A stretch of DNA of 32,199 nt from Pseudomonadota bacterium (GTDB lineage Bacteria; SZUA-182; DTGQ01): contig DAOURK010000042.1 of NCBI GenBank assembly GCA_030625085.1, positions 1-32,199 on the forward strand, written 5' to 3'. The stretch's first letter is position 1. Each line of letters opens with the position of its first letter. Under the pieces are notes generated by a model. The model did not search any database and was not told the origin of the DNA. It worked only from the letters and a program-made list of their open reading frames with translations. The position numbers and the translations under genes were made by a program. Positions 17,427 through 25,316 of the stretch are shown piece after piece.

Positions 17427-17762
17427 ATGGAAAAGATTAATATAGCCCGCAGGCGATGGGAAAAGCAAAAGTCCTTATCATTGAATAATACCGATCCAAA
17501 TATCTTTCCGGGAAAGATGAAGAATCTCGCCTCATCTATAGTGTCAGCATTAAATGAAATAGTTAACGTAATTCATACTGAAAAGATTAAGTTAACAATG
17601 GAAATTTTTTCTCATCCTGAACATTCCTATTGTCTTTCTTCAGCCCCTGCTTTTAAGGTGAATCTTTGTAATTGCCTTTCAAAAATCCAAAAAGGAAGTT
17701 TGAATAAAAAGAAGGGAGACATTTATATTTTTCAGTTTTCAGGAAACAACTATTTTGAATAA
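17427..17762 (+). CDS. small protein of unknown function (cargo gene)
   Basis: 111 residues, not recognised. A strong SD (GGGAGGT, spaced about 7 bases) makes translation likely. The N-terminus is basic (MEKINIARRRWEKQKS). The middle (LASSIVSALNEIVNVIHTEK) looks helical and amphipathic. There is no signal peptide or membrane helix. The C-terminal half has three cysteines (YCLSS, LCNCLSK). It lies behind a sigma-54-like promoter and 125 bases before the secreted fibre gene, so the two may be cotranscribed. A regulatory or export-accessory role is possible, but nothing in the sequence decides it. Confidence 0.6.
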   Translation: MEKINIARRRWEKQKSLSLNNTDPNIFPGKMKNLASSIVSALNEIVNVIHTEKIKLTMEIFSHPEHSYCLSSAPAFKVNLCNCLSKIQKGSLNKKKGDIYIFQFSGNNYFE

Positions 17763-17887
17763 AGGAGTGAGGCGCAACAGAGCATTTCGGCCATAATTTT
17801 TTAAGAATGAGGTCCAGGGGAGAGGCGAAATATTTTTTATTCTGAGGGCTAATTTTTCTAACCTCAAAGTATAAGGAGATTCAAAAA

Positions 17888-19735
17888 ATGAAAAAGGAGG
17901 AAATATTCATAGTATTCGCTGCAACACTAGCGTTGTATTTCTTTTTCACTCCTTCTATACTCCAAGCCAAGAAGACAAATAACCCTTATTTTCAATATGT
18001 TGTCTTTCCAACTCCGATTTATACTGAGAGTGAAATTAGCTTAACTATTTGCCTTGTTAATCTGGGTGGCGAAGGGGAACTGATCTATGAGGGATCAGAC
18101 ACAGATCAGATAGTCATATCTGTTCCTCTGGGCAGTGGTCCTGGTGATTTGGTGGATGATACCAGTACCTCTCTTTTTTATTGTACATCTCAATCTCCTT
18201 TATGGGTGTGCGAAGAGCCGGATATCTTTGGCGATAAGATATTCTTTACCTTTCATCCGGAGGGCATAATACAAGTTAGGGAAGGAGAAACTATTTGTTT
18301 TGATATAAATCCGATACAGGTCAATTTAGAACCAGGACTGGTTTTTTTAGATGTGGATCAACAGATCGATAAAAGAAGAGTACAAAGTGATAAGAATAAT
18401 ACAATAAGCATTTTAAAAATCGGTCATGACACAGCCACATTTATCGAGACGGACCCTCTATTTTTCGAAATGAATACAGAAATGGAATTGGAAGATCAGA
18501 TAGAAGACGTATCCGATATCTTTACGAATAATGATGGCAATTTAGCTGATGATGACCTATCAGATAACCAAATAGCCGACTTATCAGATGTTGACACAAC
18601 CGGGATGACGAATGACAAAATATTAAAATATCTAAACGGTGGATGGAAAATTGCCGATGACAACACTGGCATAATGACTGAGACCGATCCTACTGTAAAT
18701 GCTGAAGTCAAGGATGGTGTGGATTGGTCTGAGCTATCGGGGATACCTCTAGATATCATCGATGGTGATGATAAAGGCATTATCAAAGAAACCGATCCCA
18801 CTGTATTATCTAGTGTCAAGGATGGTGTATCCTGGGATGAGATCACGGGTATTCCCTTGAGTTTCGCTGATGGCATTGATAATGTTGGCATAACTGCAGA
18901 GATGGACCCAAAAGTAGGGAGCACTATAACAAATCGAATTTCTAAATGGAATGGAGCACAACTTATTGATTCAAAGTCAATTTTTGAGAATTCAAGTGGA
19001 AATGTCGGCATAGGCATGATGAATCCGGCAAGCGCATTAGACGTAAATGGCACTGTTACAGCTATAGCCTTTGTAGGTGATGGTTCCGGATTGACTAATC
19101 TTTCCTCTGGTCCGTGGTCGGAAATTGAAGGTAATGTAGTGAGAAATTCGGGCAATGTCGGAATAGGAACACAAAGTCCAGTTGCGCGGGTTACCATTGC
19201 ATACACTGGGACCATTGGCAATCCACTTGATCCGGATTTTTCCGGGGCAGGACTTGTGTTGGATGATGGAAAATATAAGCTTGCCCTTGATGAGAATCAA
19301 ATTTTATCAACACACAATTTAAACTTTGCCACCCAAAACGGCACTAGTTTGCATATAGCGAGTAACGGGAACGTCGGTATTGGTACAACGCAGCCTGTAG
19401 GCAAGCTAGACGTAAATGGCCTCATCTACCAAAGGGGAGATGAATTCAATGCTGATTATGTTTTCGGCACAGAATATGAGCTTGAGTCAATCGAGGAGCA
19501 TGCTGATTTTATGTGGGATAACAAGCACCTTAAGGCAATTCCAGTGGCGCAACAAGTGGATGATGATAGCGGCCGGCAAATCATAGAAACTGGCGCTCAT
19601 CGAAGGGGTATTGTAGAAGAGTTGCAGAAGGCACACATTTATATTGTACAACTTCACAAGCTTATTGAACAACAGAATATAATAATTGAAAATTTAGAAG
19701 TACGCATCGATGCTTTAGAAAATATGGAGTATTAG
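17888..19735 (+). CDS. secreted fibre-like protein with repeats and C-terminal coiled coil
   Basis: 615 residues with an N-terminal signal sequence (about 1-27, ending ILQAKK). Residues from about 30 to 180 form a beta-rich domain with cysteines. From about 262 come two near-identical units of about 37-40 residues (ETDPTV..VKDGV.W.E..GIPL...DG.D..GI) plus a third partial unit. From about 370 there are three GNVGIG(T)..P repeats (SALDVNGT, GKLDVNGL), the pattern of phage tail-fibre and trimeric surface proteins. The end (YELESIEEHADFMWDNKHL, then EELQKAHIYIVQLHKLIEQQ) is a conserved-looking coiled-coil tail similar to intramolecular-chaperone-type C-termini. It is probably a trimeric exported fibre or adhesin. 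SD AAGGAG lies about 10 bases upstream. It is the main cargo of the insertion. Confidence 0.82.
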   Translation: MKKEEIFIVFAATLALYFFFTPSILQAKKTNNPYFQYVVFPTPIYTESEISLTICLVNLGGEGELIYEGSDTDQIVISVPLGSGPGDLVDDTSTSLFYCTSQSPLWVCEEPDIFGDKIFFTFHPEGIIQVREGETICFDINPIQVNLEPGLVFLDVDQQIDKRRVQSDKNNTISILKIGHDTATFIETDPLFFEMNTEMELEDQIEDVSDIFTNNDGNLADDDLSDNQIADLSDVDTTGMTNDKILKYLNGGWKIADDNTGIMTETDPTVNAEVKDGVDWSELSGIPLDIIDGDDKGIIKETDPTVLSSVKDGVSWDEITGIPLSFADGIDNVGITAEMDPKVGSTITNRISKWNGAQLIDSKSIFENSSGNVGIGMMNPASALDVNGTVTAIAFVGDGSGLTNLSSGPWSEIEGNVVRNSGNVGIGTQSPVARVTIAYTGTIGNPLDPDFSGAGLVLDDGKYKLALDENQILSTHNLNFATQNGTSLHIASNGNVGIGTTQPVGKLDVNGLIYQRGDEFNADYVFGTEYELESIEEHADFMWDNKHLKAIPVAQQVDDDSGRQIIETGAHRRGIVEELQKAHIYIVQLHKLIEQQNIIIENLEVRIDALENMEY

Positions 19736-19852
19736 ATAAAATATTTACACGAACACCATTTACGAAATTTATGTGTAATTAATCGTAATTATTAGTCGTT
19801 CTTTATTGACGATTGGCCCATTTATGAAGAACCTTATATTACAATAAATTAA

Positions 19853-20077
19853 GCTGCTTGTGCTTATCAACGGCCACGAGTAGAGGACAGGTGTATCCAT
19901 TTTTTGTTTAAATCACTTTCAAAATTGAAGGCATGTGTATATTCCTTACAAAATTTTTATAAATTTTATGGAGATCTTTTATTTGCCTTACCAAAACCGG
20001 TTGATATAATAGATCTTTCAAAAAATTCTAAATTTGTAAAAATGGTCCTTCAAGAAGGTATTGTACTCTATGGCTGA
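19853..20077 (+). pseudogene. MNT-type nucleotidyltransferase, C-terminal remnant
   Basis: A frame open between stops, whose last third reads YGDLLFALPKPVDIIDLSKN then KFVKMVLQEGIVLYG. This matches the end of minimal nucleotidyltransferases (MNT antitoxins of HEPN/MNT pairs), with the VD.IDL acidic strand and the (R)EGIVLYG ending. The GSxARG-type active site and N-terminus are absent upstream, and there is no usable start with SD. No HEPN partner was recognised. It is a decayed piece, so the insert has gathered or kept old genomic debris. Confidence 0.5.
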
Positions 20078-20176
20078 TTATAAAACACGTAATGTTGGAT
20101 GAAGCCGAGCCAGCTTTATCTGATATCTTTGGTCTATTATAGGTAAAATATATTACATTTTTACGACATAACAAAG

Positions 20177-20188
20177 TTGACATGACAC
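20177..20188. repeat. right terminal inverted repeat of the insertion
   Basis: TTGACATGACAC, the exact inverse of 16813-16824, followed by the TA of the duplicated target (20189-20190). Confidence 0.8.
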
Positions 20189-20204
20189 TAGAGGCTGAAG
20201 ATCA

Positions 20205-21428
20205 ATGAGAATTGCCCTGGTTACAACCATATTTCCCTGCCTATCGCAGACCTTCGTGCTGAATCAGATTACCGGCTTATTGGATCTGGGACACGACGTT
20301 CACATCTTTGCTCTGAGCGCGCAGAATGAAAAGTGTCACCCGGATGTCATTAAGTATAATCTCCTAGGGCGGACGACATATCTTAAAAATTTCCCCATAC
20401 CTAAGGGTAAAAGGATTTCCAAGGCGTTTCGATGGATAGCCCAAAATGCCTGTTATCATCCCCGCTCGATTATAAACGGCCTCAATCCATTAGGGGGTTG
20501 GAAAAGTGCGATAGATCTCACGCGTCTCTTTTATACAATTTCCTTCCTTGATAAGGGGCCTTATGATATCGTGCATTGTCATTTTGGAGGTATGGGTCGT
20601 TTATTATCAGCTATCATTTCCTCTATACCGCATAAAGTGTTTGTTACCTCTTTTTATGGATACGATGTCACAAGACGTTCGCAGATCAGCACAGGAGTTT
20701 ATAAACGGTTAATAAAAAGAGGGGATTTTTTTCTTCCCCTTAGCCGTACTATGGAGAATAAATTGATAAAGTTAGGTTTCCCAGAGGAGCGAATTATCTG
20801 TCATCAGATCGGCATTCAACCATCTAAATTTGAATTTTTCGAACGAATTCACAGCAATGGAAGGCCGATTCACCTTCTTACCATAGCGCGGTTGGTTGAG
20901 AAAAAGGGTGTTGAATATGGTCTTAAGGCCATAGCCAAGATTCTGCAAGGCAACGGTGTCGAAATCCGTTATCGTATTGCCGGCGATGGCCCTTTACGTG
21001 AGGAATTAGAAATACTTACTTGGCGACTTGGTATTTCAAAATATGTGGAGTTCCTTGGCTGGAAAGAGCAGAGTGAAATGGTAAAATTATTCCAAACCTC
21101 CGATATTTTTATGCTGCCGAGTATAACAGCCTCTGATGGTGATCAGGAAGGCACACCGGTAGCCCTGATGGAAGCCCAGGCCATGGGTTTGCCTGTATTG
21201 TCAACCTTACACAGCGGCATTCCCGAAATTGTCCGACATGGGAAATCGGGTTATCTGGTTCCCGAGCGTAATGCGGAGGCCCTAGCGGAGAGGCTGGAGC
21301 ATCTTATAACGCATCCGCAAGAATGGCCGCTTTTAGGGCAAGAAGGCCGCCGGATTATCATGGCACATCACGATGTAAGCAAATTGAATAGACTGTTGGT
21401 TGAAATTTATCAGCGATGGGAGCACTGA
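20205..21428 (+). CDS. family 4 glycosyltransferase (WcaL-like)
   Basis: Retaining GT-B glycosyltransferase, 407 residues. The N-terminus MRIALVTTIFPCLSQTFVLN, then VHCHFGGMGRLLSAI and VTSFYGYDVTRR, is the pattern of colanic acid WcaL and related enzymes. The C-terminal half has LLTIARLVEKKGVEYGLKAI and the EX7E donor site EGTPVALMEAQAMGLPV near residue 314. It is soluble or membrane-peripheral and cytoplasmic. Its start lies 14 bases beyond the insertion edge. In the reconstructed locus it would directly follow the GT2 gene at 15989-16813 with a 13-base gap, so its expression now depends on read-through from the insert or a new promoter. Confidence 0.92.
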   Translation: MRIALVTTIFPCLSQTFVLNQITGLLDLGHDVHIFALSAQNEKCHPDVIKYNLLGRTTYLKNFPIPKGKRISKAFRWIAQNACYHPRSIINGLNPLGGWKSAIDLTRLFYTISFLDKGPYDIVHCHFGGMGRLLSAIISSIPHKVFVTSFYGYDVTRRSQISTGVYKRLIKRGDFFLPLSRTMENKLIKLGFPEERIICHQIGIQPSKFEFFERIHSNGRPIHLLTIARLVEKKGVEYGLKAIAKILQGNGVEIRYRIAGDGPLREELEILTWRLGISKYVEFLGWKEQSEMVKLFQTSDIFMLPSITASDGDQEGTPVALMEAQAMGLPVLSTLHSGIPEIVRHGKSGYLVPERNAEALAERLEHLITHPQEWPLLGQEGRRIIMAHHDVSKLNRLLVEIYQRWEH

Positions 21429-21474
21429 GACACTTTAACATGGTAAATCAATTGAGTCGGAAAGAGAGTTATCA

Positions 21475-22380
21475 GTGCTGCCAAATTTTTTGATTATTGG
21501 TGCACAAAAATCAGCGAGTACTTTTATCCAGTTATGCTTAGCAGAGCATCCCGAGGTATTCATGCCTTCCGGTGAAATACCTTATTTTGAGGACCCCGAT
21601 TATTCTAAAACGGAACGGGAAAAGTTTGAAAGGCTTTTTCATGGCGCACAGGGCAAGAAAGCCATAGGAATGAAGAGGCCAAACTATTTAGCGAAATCTG
21701 AGTGCCCGGGGCGAATACATGAGGTTATTCCCAAGGTAAAACTTATTGTTGTTCTTCGTGACCCAATCGAAAGAGCCATATCAGCATATTTTCATTATAT
21801 TCGTGAAGGCTTTATTCCTCCCTGTCCCATTGAAGAGGGCATGATAAAAATACTTGATGGGAAGTACCGGCAAAAGTGGCCAAGGTCCCGGGAAATTGTT
21901 GAATTTGGTTTTTATTATCAACATCTCAAAAGATATTTCGCGGTATTTGATGAAGAACAGGTATGTATTTTATTCCACAAAGACATTCTTCAAAATAGGT
22001 TGAAACAGATACAAAAAATTTATCAATTTCTTGGAATTGATGTTTCATACATTCCTCAGCAATTAGATAGCAGACCTCAAGCGGCCCTTTATTCCCTTTG
22101 GAGACTTTGGATTTTAAGGCTTCGCAATAATTCCCTGTATATTTACTCGAGAGAGAGAACTCGTCTGTATTTCAAAGAACAAAGCTCACTGGATAAGATG
22201 ATATGTTTTGCAATTAATGGTATAGATAGCCTTTTTTTATCACGATTATTGTGTGCGAAAAGACCAAATATAAGCGAGAGTTTACGGCGAAGATTATCCT
22301 TACTTTATAAACACGATATCAGGGACATTGGCAAGCTCTTGAAGATAAATTGCTGGAATTCAATCAGAAATTCTTATTGA
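21475..22380 (+). CDS. PAPS-dependent sulfotransferase (NDST/Sulfotransfer_1-like)
   Basis: Second carbohydrate sulfotransferase of the locus, of a different subtype from the one at 13852. The 5'-phosphosulfate loop is FLIIGAQKSASTFIQLCLAE at residues 5-24. The 3'-phosphate site is VVLRDPIERAISAYFHYIRE near 94-113. The early block HPEVFMPSGEIPYFED is usual for the heparan N-sulfotransferase-like group. The length of 301 is normal. The start is GTG with a weak AAAGAGAG upstream; no better in-frame start exists. It lies 46 bases after the GT4 gene. The acceptor is probably a sugar of the exported glycan. Confidence 0.88.
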   Translation: MLPNFLIIGAQKSASTFIQLCLAEHPEVFMPSGEIPYFEDPDYSKTEREKFERLFHGAQGKKAIGMKRPNYLAKSECPGRIHEVIPKVKLIVVLRDPIERAISAYFHYIREGFIPPCPIEEGMIKILDGKYRQKWPRSREIVEFGFYYQHLKRYFAVFDEEQVCILFHKDILQNRLKQIQKIYQFLGIDVSYIPQQLDSRPQAALYSLWRLWILRLRNNSLYIYSRERTRLYFKEQSSLDKMICFAINGIDSLFLSRLLCAKRPNISESLRRRLSLLYKHDIRDIGKLLKINCWNSIRNSY

Positions 22381-22426
22381 TGAGTTTTAGGATCAGTATC
22401 TTCATCCGGCACATTGGGGATAAATT

Positions 22427-23356
22427 ATGAACTGGCAGGGAGCCGACAAAAACATAGCAAAGCCCTTTGTTTCGGTAATAATACCGGTTTTTAATGATGC
22501 CCATCGACTTCAAATCTGCCTGGAAGCATTAGGAAATCAGACCTATCCTGAAAATCTGTACGAGGTCATTGTGGTTGACAATGGTTCTGATGAGGCAGTT
22601 GAAAAAATTGTCGGTCATTTCGCTCAAGCATCGGTTATTGTGGAAAACCGGCCCGGCTCCTATGCTGCCAGAAACAAAGGTATTGCTTTGGCCGGAGGTG
22701 AGATTATTGCTTTTACTGATGCTGACTGTATTCCAGGAACAGATTGGATTAAAAAGGGCGTATTCAATATCCTCCGGCATCCTAATTGTGGATTGGTTGG
22801 CGGCAAGATAGAAGTTTTTTTTAAAAATCCCCAACGGCTTACGTCCGTGGAACTTTATGAGTCTTTAAGGGCCTTTCCCCAAAAAAAATATATTGAAAAG
22901 CTTCATTTTGGGGCCACAGCCAATATGTTTACCTTAAAAAGAGTTTTTGATACAGTGGGGTTGTTTAATGACAAACTTACATCCGGTGGAGATAGAGAGT
23001 GGGGGCAGCGCGTTTTTTATTTCGGCTATAAGCATGTGTATGCTGAAAATGCCTGTGTAGCTCATCCGGCACGGTTTTCTTTTAGACAATTACATCAAAA
23101 AATAGCTCGTATCAATTCATCAGGAAATCATGATTTGCCTGCAGAAGGGAGTCAATTCCATTTCAATAGAGTTGGGTGCTTGATGAGATTTCTCATCCCT
23201 CCTCTTAAAACGATTATTTCAAAGGCTTTCTTAGAACCTCGATTACCTTCAACCAAGGATAAACTCAAGCTTGCTTTTGTTTTGTTGTATAGACACTATG
23301 TAATATCTGCTTATAGAATACATGCTTGCTTCTGGATGGTACATCAAAAAACATGA
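22427..23356 (+). CDS. family 2 glycosyltransferase
   Basis: GT-A enzyme of 309 residues. It has VSVIIPVFNDAHRLQICLEA, VIVVDNGSDE, the segment RPGSYAARNKGIALAGGEII, and the DxD site FTDADCIPG near residue 103. GGDREWGQRVFYFGY near 187 supplies the ED-like acceptor-side motif. The C-terminus is basic and weakly hydrophobic, with no clear membrane span. The stop overlaps the start of the next gene (ATGA at 23353-23356), so the two are translated together. The donor sugar cannot be predicted. Confidence 0.9.
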   Translation: MNWQGADKNIAKPFVSVIIPVFNDAHRLQICLEALGNQTYPENLYEVIVVDNGSDEAVEKIVGHFAQASVIVENRPGSYAARNKGIALAGGEIIAFTDADCIPGTDWIKKGVFNILRHPNCGLVGGKIEVFFKNPQRLTSVELYESLRAFPQKKYIEKLHFGATANMFTLKRVFDTVGLFNDKLTSGGDREWGQRVFYFGYKHVYAENACVAHPARFSFRQLHQKIARINSSGNHDLPAEGSQFHFNRVGCLMRFLIPPLKTIISKAFLEPRLPSTKDKLKLAFVLLYRHYVISAYRIHACFWMVHQKT

Positions 23357-24387
23357 AGTCTTCAAAGGAATACCCTCGCCTTAGCTTTGGCATCATTGTT
23401 TTGAATGGAGAGCCCTTTACCAAATATTGCCTTCGGCAGATTTATCCTTATGCCCATGAAATTATTGTAGTTGAGGGGGGCTCTCTTAAAGCTGTTGATG
23501 AAGCCCCCCATGGCCACTCTACCGACGGGACCATCGAGGCGCTTTGGGAATTTAAAGAAACAGAAGACCCGGAGAATAAACTCAAAATCATTACCAGCGC
23601 CGGCTTCTGGAGCGAAAAAGATGAACAGAGCCAGGCCTATGCCAGGGTAGCCACCGGAGATTATCTCTGGCAGATTGATATTGACGAATTTTATACTCAC
23701 GCGGATATGGAAAAGATTTGCCGACTGCTTTGCCTGCATCCGGAAATTGCGGGTATGTCCTTTCAGCAGACTACGTTTTGGGGATCACCGGATTTTTATT
23801 GTGACAATTATTTCCTCCGCTCTTTTGAGTATCATCGGCTTTTCAAGTGGGGCAAGGGATTTTGGTATATCAGTCACCGGCCTCCTACCGTTTACAATGA
23901 CAAGGGTGAAGATCTTCGTAAGTTAAACTGGTGGAATGCCCAAAACACATTTTCCCAAGGTATCTCCCTTTATCATTATTCTTTGCTGTTTCCGGATCAG
24001 GTAAGGAAAAAATGTAGTTACTATGCTAGAACCTCGGAAATTACTGAGAAGGGGTTTAATAAGGGGATAGAAAAATGGATGAGGAATTGTTATTTTCGGC
24101 TGGGGAATCCCTTTCGGGTGCATAATGTACATAGATATATAAGCTGGCTCTGTCAATATAAGGGAGTCCATCCTGAGCAGGTGGTAAAATTGTGGGAAGA
24201 TATCAGAAAGGGAAAAATTAACGTGAACATAAGGGACAACGCCGACGTAGAAAGATTAATGGCAAATCCTCTCTATCAAAGGGCTGCGGCTGTTTGTAAT
24301 GCCTGGGCAACTATTTTAGAGAAAACTCCTCTCCATAACCTTTGGAAATTATGGAATGGATTCATATATAAAGTAGCCAAAATTTAA
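23353..24387 (+). CDS. glycosyltransferase, GT2-like
   Basis: About 344 residues, GT-A type. The start LSFGIIVLNGEPFTKYCLRQ with EIIVVEGGS, and the metal site WQIDIDEFY near residue 112, mark a GT2-like enzyme of the glycosyl transferase family often seen in capsule loci. A long helical C-terminus (RKCSYYARTSEITEKGFNKG) follows. The frame extends to a TTG at 23326, but ATG at 23353 overlaps the previous stop as ATGA and is the better start. It is the last gene before a repeat-rich gap of about 160 bases. Specificity unknown. Confidence 0.82.
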   Translation: MKSSKEYPRLSFGIIVLNGEPFTKYCLRQIYPYAHEIIVVEGGSLKAVDEAPHGHSTDGTIEALWEFKETEDPENKLKIITSAGFWSEKDEQSQAYARVATGDYLWQIDIDEFYTHADMEKICRLLCLHPEIAGMSFQQTTFWGSPDFYCDNYFLRSFEYHRLFKWGKGFWYISHRPPTVYNDKGEDLRKLNWWNAQNTFSQGISLYHYSLLFPDQVRKKCSYYARTSEITEKGFNKGIEKWMRNCYFRLGNPFRVHNVHRYISWLCQYKGVHPEQVVKLWEDIRKGKINVNIRDNADVERLMANPLYQRAAAVCNAWATILEKTPLHNLWKLWNGFIYKVAKI

Positions 24388-24409
24388 CAAACTCCCTATC
24401 GAATAATAA

Positions 24410-24522
24410 ATGTCCCAAACAACAACCATTTACTCAGCACTCAGTCCTCAGCACTCGGCCCTCAGTCCTCAGAACTTAGCACTATAAAGAATAAAGAGTA
24501 ATGAATGTCTCAAACAATAACC
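24410..24522. repeat. short direct repeats in an intergenic gap
   Basis: ATGTCYCAAACAAYAACC occurs at 24410-24427 and 24505-24522 with two differences. Between them (about 24433-24482) is a degenerate tandem array of CTCAGCACTCAGTCCTCAG-type units. Tandem CTCAGCACTCAG arrays are common in intergenic DNA of unrelated bacteria. No function is implied. Confidence 0.6.
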
Positions 24523-24549
24523 TAATAAGTATATACTCAAATCGTTACA

Positions 24550-25242
24550 ATGAATAAGCCGATAGAGAATAAAGAATTCAGACAAAACGTTTCCGCCCAT
24601 TATGTTGGGGATAAGGGAAAAGCCTATTTTCGGATACAGAATGAAGGAGGGGATCAGCGAGGGCGAATCAATGCCAGAAAATTTATCCGCTATATCCATC
24701 CCGATGATGTTGTTTTAGATTTTGGCTGCGGTGGCGGTCATCTGTTTCGGCATCTTGATTGTCAAAGAAAAATTGGGATTGAACCAAACCCCTCGGCACG
24801 AAAAATTGCCGGCCCCCAAAGTAAAATTTATGATTCACTTGCTGCCATAGAAGATTCTTCAGTTACTGTTGTTATTTCCAATCATGTTTTAGAGCATGTG
24901 AAGGACCCTTGCCAGACGTTACAGGACATAGCTTCAAAGCTTGTTTCCGGAGGAAGACTTATCATGTATTTGCCGGTTGATGATTGGCGGACACAGAGAA
25001 AAGTGGAAAGTAATAATGTAGACAAACATCTTTATACATGGACTCCGTTACTTCTTGGGAATCTATTGGGTGAAGCCGGTTATCGCGTAGATACAATTAA
25101 AATATACACACATGCCTGGCCTCCTCGATGGTGGCGGGTTTTGGATAGGTATCTGCCTGTTTGGTTATTTGATGGTATTTGTATGTGTACCTCCTTGGTA
25201 CTGAAGCGGCGACAAGTTATGGCTGTAGCGACAAAGATTTAA
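24550..25242 (+). CDS. class I SAM-dependent methyltransferase
   Basis: 230 residues with motif I VLDFGCGGGHLFRHL at about 55-69, an acidic residue at the end of strand 2 (KIGIEPNPSA), and SNHVLEHVKDPCQTLQDIAS near 109-128, the Methyltransf_11/23 hallmark. VSGGRLIMYLPVDDWR gives strand 5. The N-terminus HYVGDKGKAYFRIQN is typical of glycan-locus methyltransferases. There is no membrane segment; the weakly hydrophobic C-terminus (WLFDGICMCTSLVLKRR) may be peripheral. It probably methylates a sugar of the surface glycan. No good SD is visible before the ATG. Confidence 0.85.
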   Translation: MNKPIENKEFRQNVSAHYVGDKGKAYFRIQNEGGDQRGRINARKFIRYIHPDDVVLDFGCGGGHLFRHLDCQRKIGIEPNPSARKIAGPQSKIYDSLAAIEDSSVTVVISNHVLEHVKDPCQTLQDIASKLVSGGRLIMYLPVDDWRTQRKVESNNVDKHLYTWTPLLLGNLLGEAGYRVDTIKIYTHAWPPRWWRVLDRYLPVWLFDGICMCTSLVLKRRQVMAVATKI

Positions 25243-25316
25243 TGAAACCGAGGCTAATAGTTATATTACGTTACAGGATTTAGATCCATTATGCTGATTA
25301 TGAGGATTATACTTTC

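Larger units (their letters stand above)
16811..20190 (+). mobile_element. TA-targeting (IS630/mariner-like) insertion carrying cargo genes
   Basis: The 12-base sequence GTGTCATGTCAA (16813-16824) and its exact inverse TTGACATGACAC (20177-20188) bound 3,376 bases. Both ends are flanked by TA within CTAG (16810-16813 and 20188-20191), the target preference and TA duplication known for IS630/Tc1-mariner elements. Joining the outside sequences at a single TA gives a glycosyltransferase stop, 13 bases, and then the start of the next glycosyltransferase. A transposase C-terminal scrap abuts the left repeat. Inside are a 111-residue unknown gene, a 615-residue secreted fibre-like gene and a nucleotidyltransferase remnant. 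There is no intact transposase. It may be a non-autonomous cargo element, or an IS630 copy later filled with other DNA. Confidence 0.72.
19736..20204. other. gene-poor right part of the insertion
   Basis: No intact gene. It contains the nucleotidyltransferase remnant at 19853-20077, the right terminal repeat at 20177-20188, and the likely SD (AGAGG, about 20190-20194) of the next glycosyltransferase just outside the repeat. No hairpin terminator was seen after the fibre gene. Confidence 0.5.

Noticed and set aside
18496-19221. 241-codon minus-strand frame opposite the fibre gene
   Set aside because: It is the mirror of the repeat-rich fibre gene, is Ser/Pro-rich as expected for an antisense shadow, and the plus frame has a signal peptide and SD.
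24433-24482. Tandem CTCAGCACTCAG units as a possible CRISPR array
   Set aside because: The units are short, degenerate and adjacent, without spacers of uniform length; it is a simple tandem repeat.
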